Positions 6,613 to 8,982 of a stretch of 8,982 nt of DNA are shown piece by piece. The stretch's first letter is position 1; each line of letters begins with the position of its first letter. Position numbers and translations under genes: made by a program. The notes beneath the pieces were generated by a model. It was not told the DNA's origin and searched no databases. It worked only from the letters and a program-made list of their open reading frames with translations. Where the stretch lies: assembly GCA_003133425.1 (NCBI GenBank), contig PKXI01000280.1, positions 2,031 to 11,012 of the forward strand. The letters run 5' to 3'. The DNA is from Acidobacteriaceae bacterium (GTDB lineage Bacteria; Acidobacteriota; Terriglobia; Terriglobales; Acidobacteriaceae).

Positions 6613-7625
6613 CTTCTGCGGTGAAGGCCACAGCCGGCCTTGCGGGGAGCGGTTTCGGAGAGGCGCGGAGCGCTGGGATACTGGTTTCGGATCCGTCGGC
6701 CACTGTTCTTCCCATCTTGATCAAGCCCCGGCCTGCCCTTGTGACGGACCTTCAGGAACTCTTCAAAGCCCGCGTGACCTCATTGGTCGTCGTAACAGCC
6801 TGGGCGGGTTTTTACCTGGGATCGATTAAATCTGGCATTCCCAGCATCCACTGGGGCTTGTTCCAGGCTCTCCTCGGGATAGCTTTTGTCTCCGGGGGTG
6901 CGAGCGCGATGAACGAAGTCATCGAGCGCAAGAGCGACGCGAAGATGATACGGACGGCGCAACGCCCCTTGGCCGCTGGGCGCTTTAGCCTACTCTGTGG
7001 GCTTTCTCTAGGTCTGGGGTCTATTGCCGCAGGCGCGATGATCTTGGCGTATTTCACGAATCCTGTAACGGTTGTGCTGACGCTCTTCACTGCATTTACG
7101 TATGTCGCTGTCTACACACCGCTCAAGCGCTATACGACGCTGGCAACCTTCATCGGGGCGTTCCCCGGAGCGATGCCACCCCTGCTGGGTTGGACGGCCG
7201 CGCGAGGCATCGTTGAATGGCCGGCACTAGCTTTGTTTGCCATCCTCTTCGTCTGGCAATTCCCGCATTTTATGGCCATTGCCTGGCTCTATAGGGAAGA
7301 CTATGCTCGGGCCGGCATCCGCATGTTGCCGGTGGTGCAGCCAGATGGCCGGTCGACGGCGCTGGAAGCGCTGTTTTTCGCCATCCTGATCATTCCGGTA
7401 AGCTTCATTCCGTTCTATTTGCACCTCACTGGGAAGACCTATTTCACCGCGGCGATTCTTCTCGGTCTGGTCTACCTCGTCTACACCATTCGTTTTTCGC
7501 GTATCACCAGGGCGCGCACAACGGCGGAATCGAGAGGGTATGCGCGAGACCTTTTGCGCGCCAGTGTAATTTACTTGCCGCTTCTACTCATCGTGATGAT
7601 GCTGGACGCGACCGGAGGGAGATAA
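6555..7625 (+). CDS. ctaB: Heme O synthase (protoheme IX farnesyltransferase)
   Basis: CtaB/CyoE is a UbiA-type membrane prenyltransferase that adds a farnesyl group to heme b to give heme O for terminal oxidases. With ATG 6555 the protein has 356 residues. The first aspartate-rich site is NEVIERKSDAKMIRTAQRP at 120-138, with Glu124 where CyoE has Asp. YTPLKRYT at 187-194, GAFPGAMPPLLGW at 201-213 and WQFPHFMAIAW at 234-244 follow. About eight or nine hydrophobic segments begin near residue 73. The first 60 or so residues are an extension lacking family motifs, so the start may be 6609 (Met19) or later; 6555 has only a weak GGGA upstream. No cytochrome oxidase subunit or CtaA gene is seen nearby, which is unusual as ctaB often sits with them. 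Confidence 0.93.
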   Translation: MEIPVETVSQAIFSDGVPMTSAVKATAGLAGSGFGEARSAGILVSDPSATVLPILIKPRPALVTDLQELFKARVTSLVVVTAWAGFYLGSIKSGIPSIHWGLFQALLGIAFVSGGASAMNEVIERKSDAKMIRTAQRPLAAGRFSLLCGLSLGLGSIAAGAMILAYFTNPVTVVLTLFTAFTYVAVYTPLKRYTTLATFIGAFPGAMPPLLGWTAARGIVEWPALALFAILFVWQFPHFMAIAWLYREDYARAGIRMLPVVQPDGRSTALEALFFAILIIPVSFIPFYLHLTGKTYFTAAILLGLVYLVYTIRFSRITRARTTAESRGYARDLLRASVIYLPLLLIVMMLDATGGR

Positions 7626-7807
7626 AGCGCACGGCCCACGGCACGGTAACGCAATTTCAGTTGTTACAGAAGAGCCTTGACGAAGCCGGAGATATGGACC
7701 GAATCGACGTTTTAAATCATCGCTTTTCCTTGTCTGCAGACCATCGGGCTCATTGAAGTAATTTTTCCTGAGGTATTCCTTGACCATCGTTTGGGAGATA
7801 GGAGCTT
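7626..7807 (+). other. Intergenic region before the xylose isomerase-like gene
   Basis: No gene is seen here. An AT-rich part near 7750-7780 contains TTGAAG (7753-7758) and TATTCC (7774-7779) with only 15 bases between, a poor promoter candidate. There is no clear hairpin and T-run to end ctaB. The gap suggests the next gene has its own promoter. Confidence 0.4.
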
Positions 7808-8982
7808 ATGACCAGCGCAATAGAAGGACAAAAACATTGTCAGCAATCCCTTGTCCAGCGATTGTTAGAAGCGTGCGGCGGGAGCTACCCGCCCGAAACT
7901 CGAAGGAAGTACTACATCACCGGACCTCAATGGGCCGCATCTTACCAGGGACAAGCTCTCTTTCATGCTCCAACTCGTGAGCCCGTATCTCCTGGCGAGG
8001 TGATGCGTCATTTTGCCGAAATTGGTATCGGGTATTGGACAACTCACGACACAGACATTATTCGGACAGAAGATCTGATGACTGACCGCCAGGCAGAGAT
8101 CCTCGCCGGCCTGAAGAACTCCCTCGTCGAGAATGGACTACGTTGCTCGATGGTGACCTGTGAAACATTCTTCCATGCTGTTTGGAGTGCGGGCCCGGCG
8201 GCTGAATCTCCCGAAGTGCGCTCTTATGCTGCGGAACGCATGAAGAATGTAGTCCGCATAGGCCACGAACTCGGCGCCCAATTCGCAGTTTATTGGCCGG
8301 GTACCTTGGGCTATCTTATGCAGGGCGTGATCGATGAGCCTCAGAGCCTCAAGTGGTTTGCCGAGGTGCTCAATTCTGCGTGTGATGAGGACATACTGAT
8401 TGCGAATAAAACCAACGAGCCCACGTTGAAGCATTGTCTAGAGGCTAAGCCCTTCGAGCCGCAGGCTGAGATCATCCTTCCGACGACAGACGCCATGCTT
8501 GGATTCATCCAATCGGGGCTTTTGACTCATCCGGAGATGGTTGGCGTCAATCCGGAATACCTGCATGAACTGATGTGGGGTGGGGCGCCGCGTGCCTCAC
8601 TGGCACGCGCGCTTGTCGCTGGCAAACTCTGGCACTTCGATGTGAACGACGGGTACCGCCTGAAGCACGATGTGGATCTGCCGGTGGGCCTTGTTAATCC
8701 ACTCGACTGGCTGAATGTCTTGATGTTGCTTCGCTCTCACGGTTATAACGGACCATTCAATTATGATTTCAAGCCGCCACGCACCACGAGCAATTGGGGC
8801 GTCTTCAAGGTCAGCTTTCCGACTGCCGTCGATCGATTCATCACACTTTGGGAAATGGCCGGTGAGGCACTCGCCGACCCGGTTATTCACGAAGCGACCG
8901 AGGCCTTGAAGTCCGCGCCGCAAACATCCGGTTTCAACAATGCGCAGGAGATCTTCGAGGCAAACAGAGAGCTACTCACCCT
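7808..8982 (+). CDS. Xylose isomerase-family TIM-barrel protein, 3' end cut by window
   Basis: The open frame begins at ATG 7808, after an in-frame TAG at 7799, and is still open at 8982 (391 full codons). It matches actinobacterial-type class I xylose isomerase, which interconverts D-xylose and D-xylulose. The metal ligands are all there: Glu212 and Lys214 (LEAKPFEP), Glu250 and His253 (VNPEYLHE), Asp278 (WHFDVND), Asp288 and Asp290 (KHDVDLP) and Asp320 (NYDFKPPR). The catalytic pair His80/Asp83 lies in THDTD. Pocket-edge motifs differ: KPNEP is KPFEP and the WGGREG stretch is WPGTLG, so the true sugar may not be xylose. GGAG lies 3 bases and GGGAG 10 bases before the ATG. Streptomyces-type enzymes have about 388 residues, so with its longer N-terminus this one probably ends soon after the window. 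A neighbouring xylulokinase would support xylose. Confidence 0.88.
   Translation, partial: MTSAIEGQKHCQQSLVQRLLEACGGSYPPETRRKYYITGPQWAASYQGQALFHAPTREPVSPGEVMRHFAEIGIGYWTTHDTDIIRTEDLMTDRQAEILAGLKNSLVENGLRCSMVTCETFFHAVWSAGPAAESPEVRSYAAERMKNVVRIGHELGAQFAVYWPGTLGYLMQGVIDEPQSLKWFAEVLNSACDEDILIANKTNEPTLKHCLEAKPFEPQAEIILPTTDAMLGFIQSGLLTHPEMVGVNPEYLHELMWGGAPRASLARALVAGKLWHFDVNDGYRLKHDVDLPVGLVNPLDWLNVLMLLRSHGYNGPFNYDFKPPRTTSNWGVFKVSFPTAVDRFITLWEMAGEALADPVIHEATEALKSAPQTSGFNNAQEIFEANRELLT

Noticed and set aside
7780..7980. 66-codon + strand frame overlapping the xylose isomerase-like start
   Set aside because: It is a different frame over the same DNA, while the frame from 7808 encodes a protein with all expected catalytic residues.

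Overview
The window is chromosomal bacterial DNA with moderately high GC and dense genes. Most genes are housekeeping or sugar-metabolism genes. No rRNA, tRNA, CRISPR array, insertion sequence or phage gene was seen. The mix (a cysteine synthase beside a CysA2-type thiosulfate sulfurtransferase, L-arabinose isomerase, a transaldolase, an orphan heme O synthase and a xylose isomerase-like protein) would fit a soil heterotroph that uses plant pentoses. Acidobacteriota is my best guess for the phylum, but this is an impression from protein style and not a demonstrated placement.

Left part (1-2445, + strand). A possible 56-residue cysteine-rich small ORF (270-440) ends 23 bases before a cysteine synthase gene (464-1417). 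Twenty bases later comes a two-domain rhodanese with the active loop CRIGERSSHTW (1438-2283). The two enzymes look like a sulfur-assimilation operon. A nested perfect-stem hairpin (2394-2445) lies downstream and probably ends the transcript. The remaining bases up to 2768 show no gene.

Middle part (2769-5673, - strand). Read in the direction of transcription there is a transaldolase (5673 to 4768), a small AhpD-like CxxC protein of the carboxymuconolactone decarboxylase family (4741 to 4400) and L-arabinose isomerase AraA (4271 to 2769). This looks like a pentose and pentose-phosphate operon converging on the sulfur operon. Kinase and epimerase genes for arabinose are not in the window.

Right part (5674-8982, + strand). 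A 426-base divergent intergenic region contains a pair of competing inverted repeats. It is followed by a YeaO-like DUF488 protein (6100-6456), heme O synthase CtaB (6555-7625, membrane protein) and, after a 182-base gap, a xylose isomerase-family protein (7808 onward) that runs off the window end. All metal ligands of xylose isomerase are present in the last protein, but residues around the sugar pocket differ. It and AraA put two aldose-ketose isomerases within about 5 kb.

The most interesting point is the Cys-rich small ORF in front of the cysteine synthase/CysA2-type pair. It resembles in layout the polycysteine leader ORFs known to act as cysteine-responsive attenuators before cysA2 in mycobacteria. 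This is a hypothesis only.
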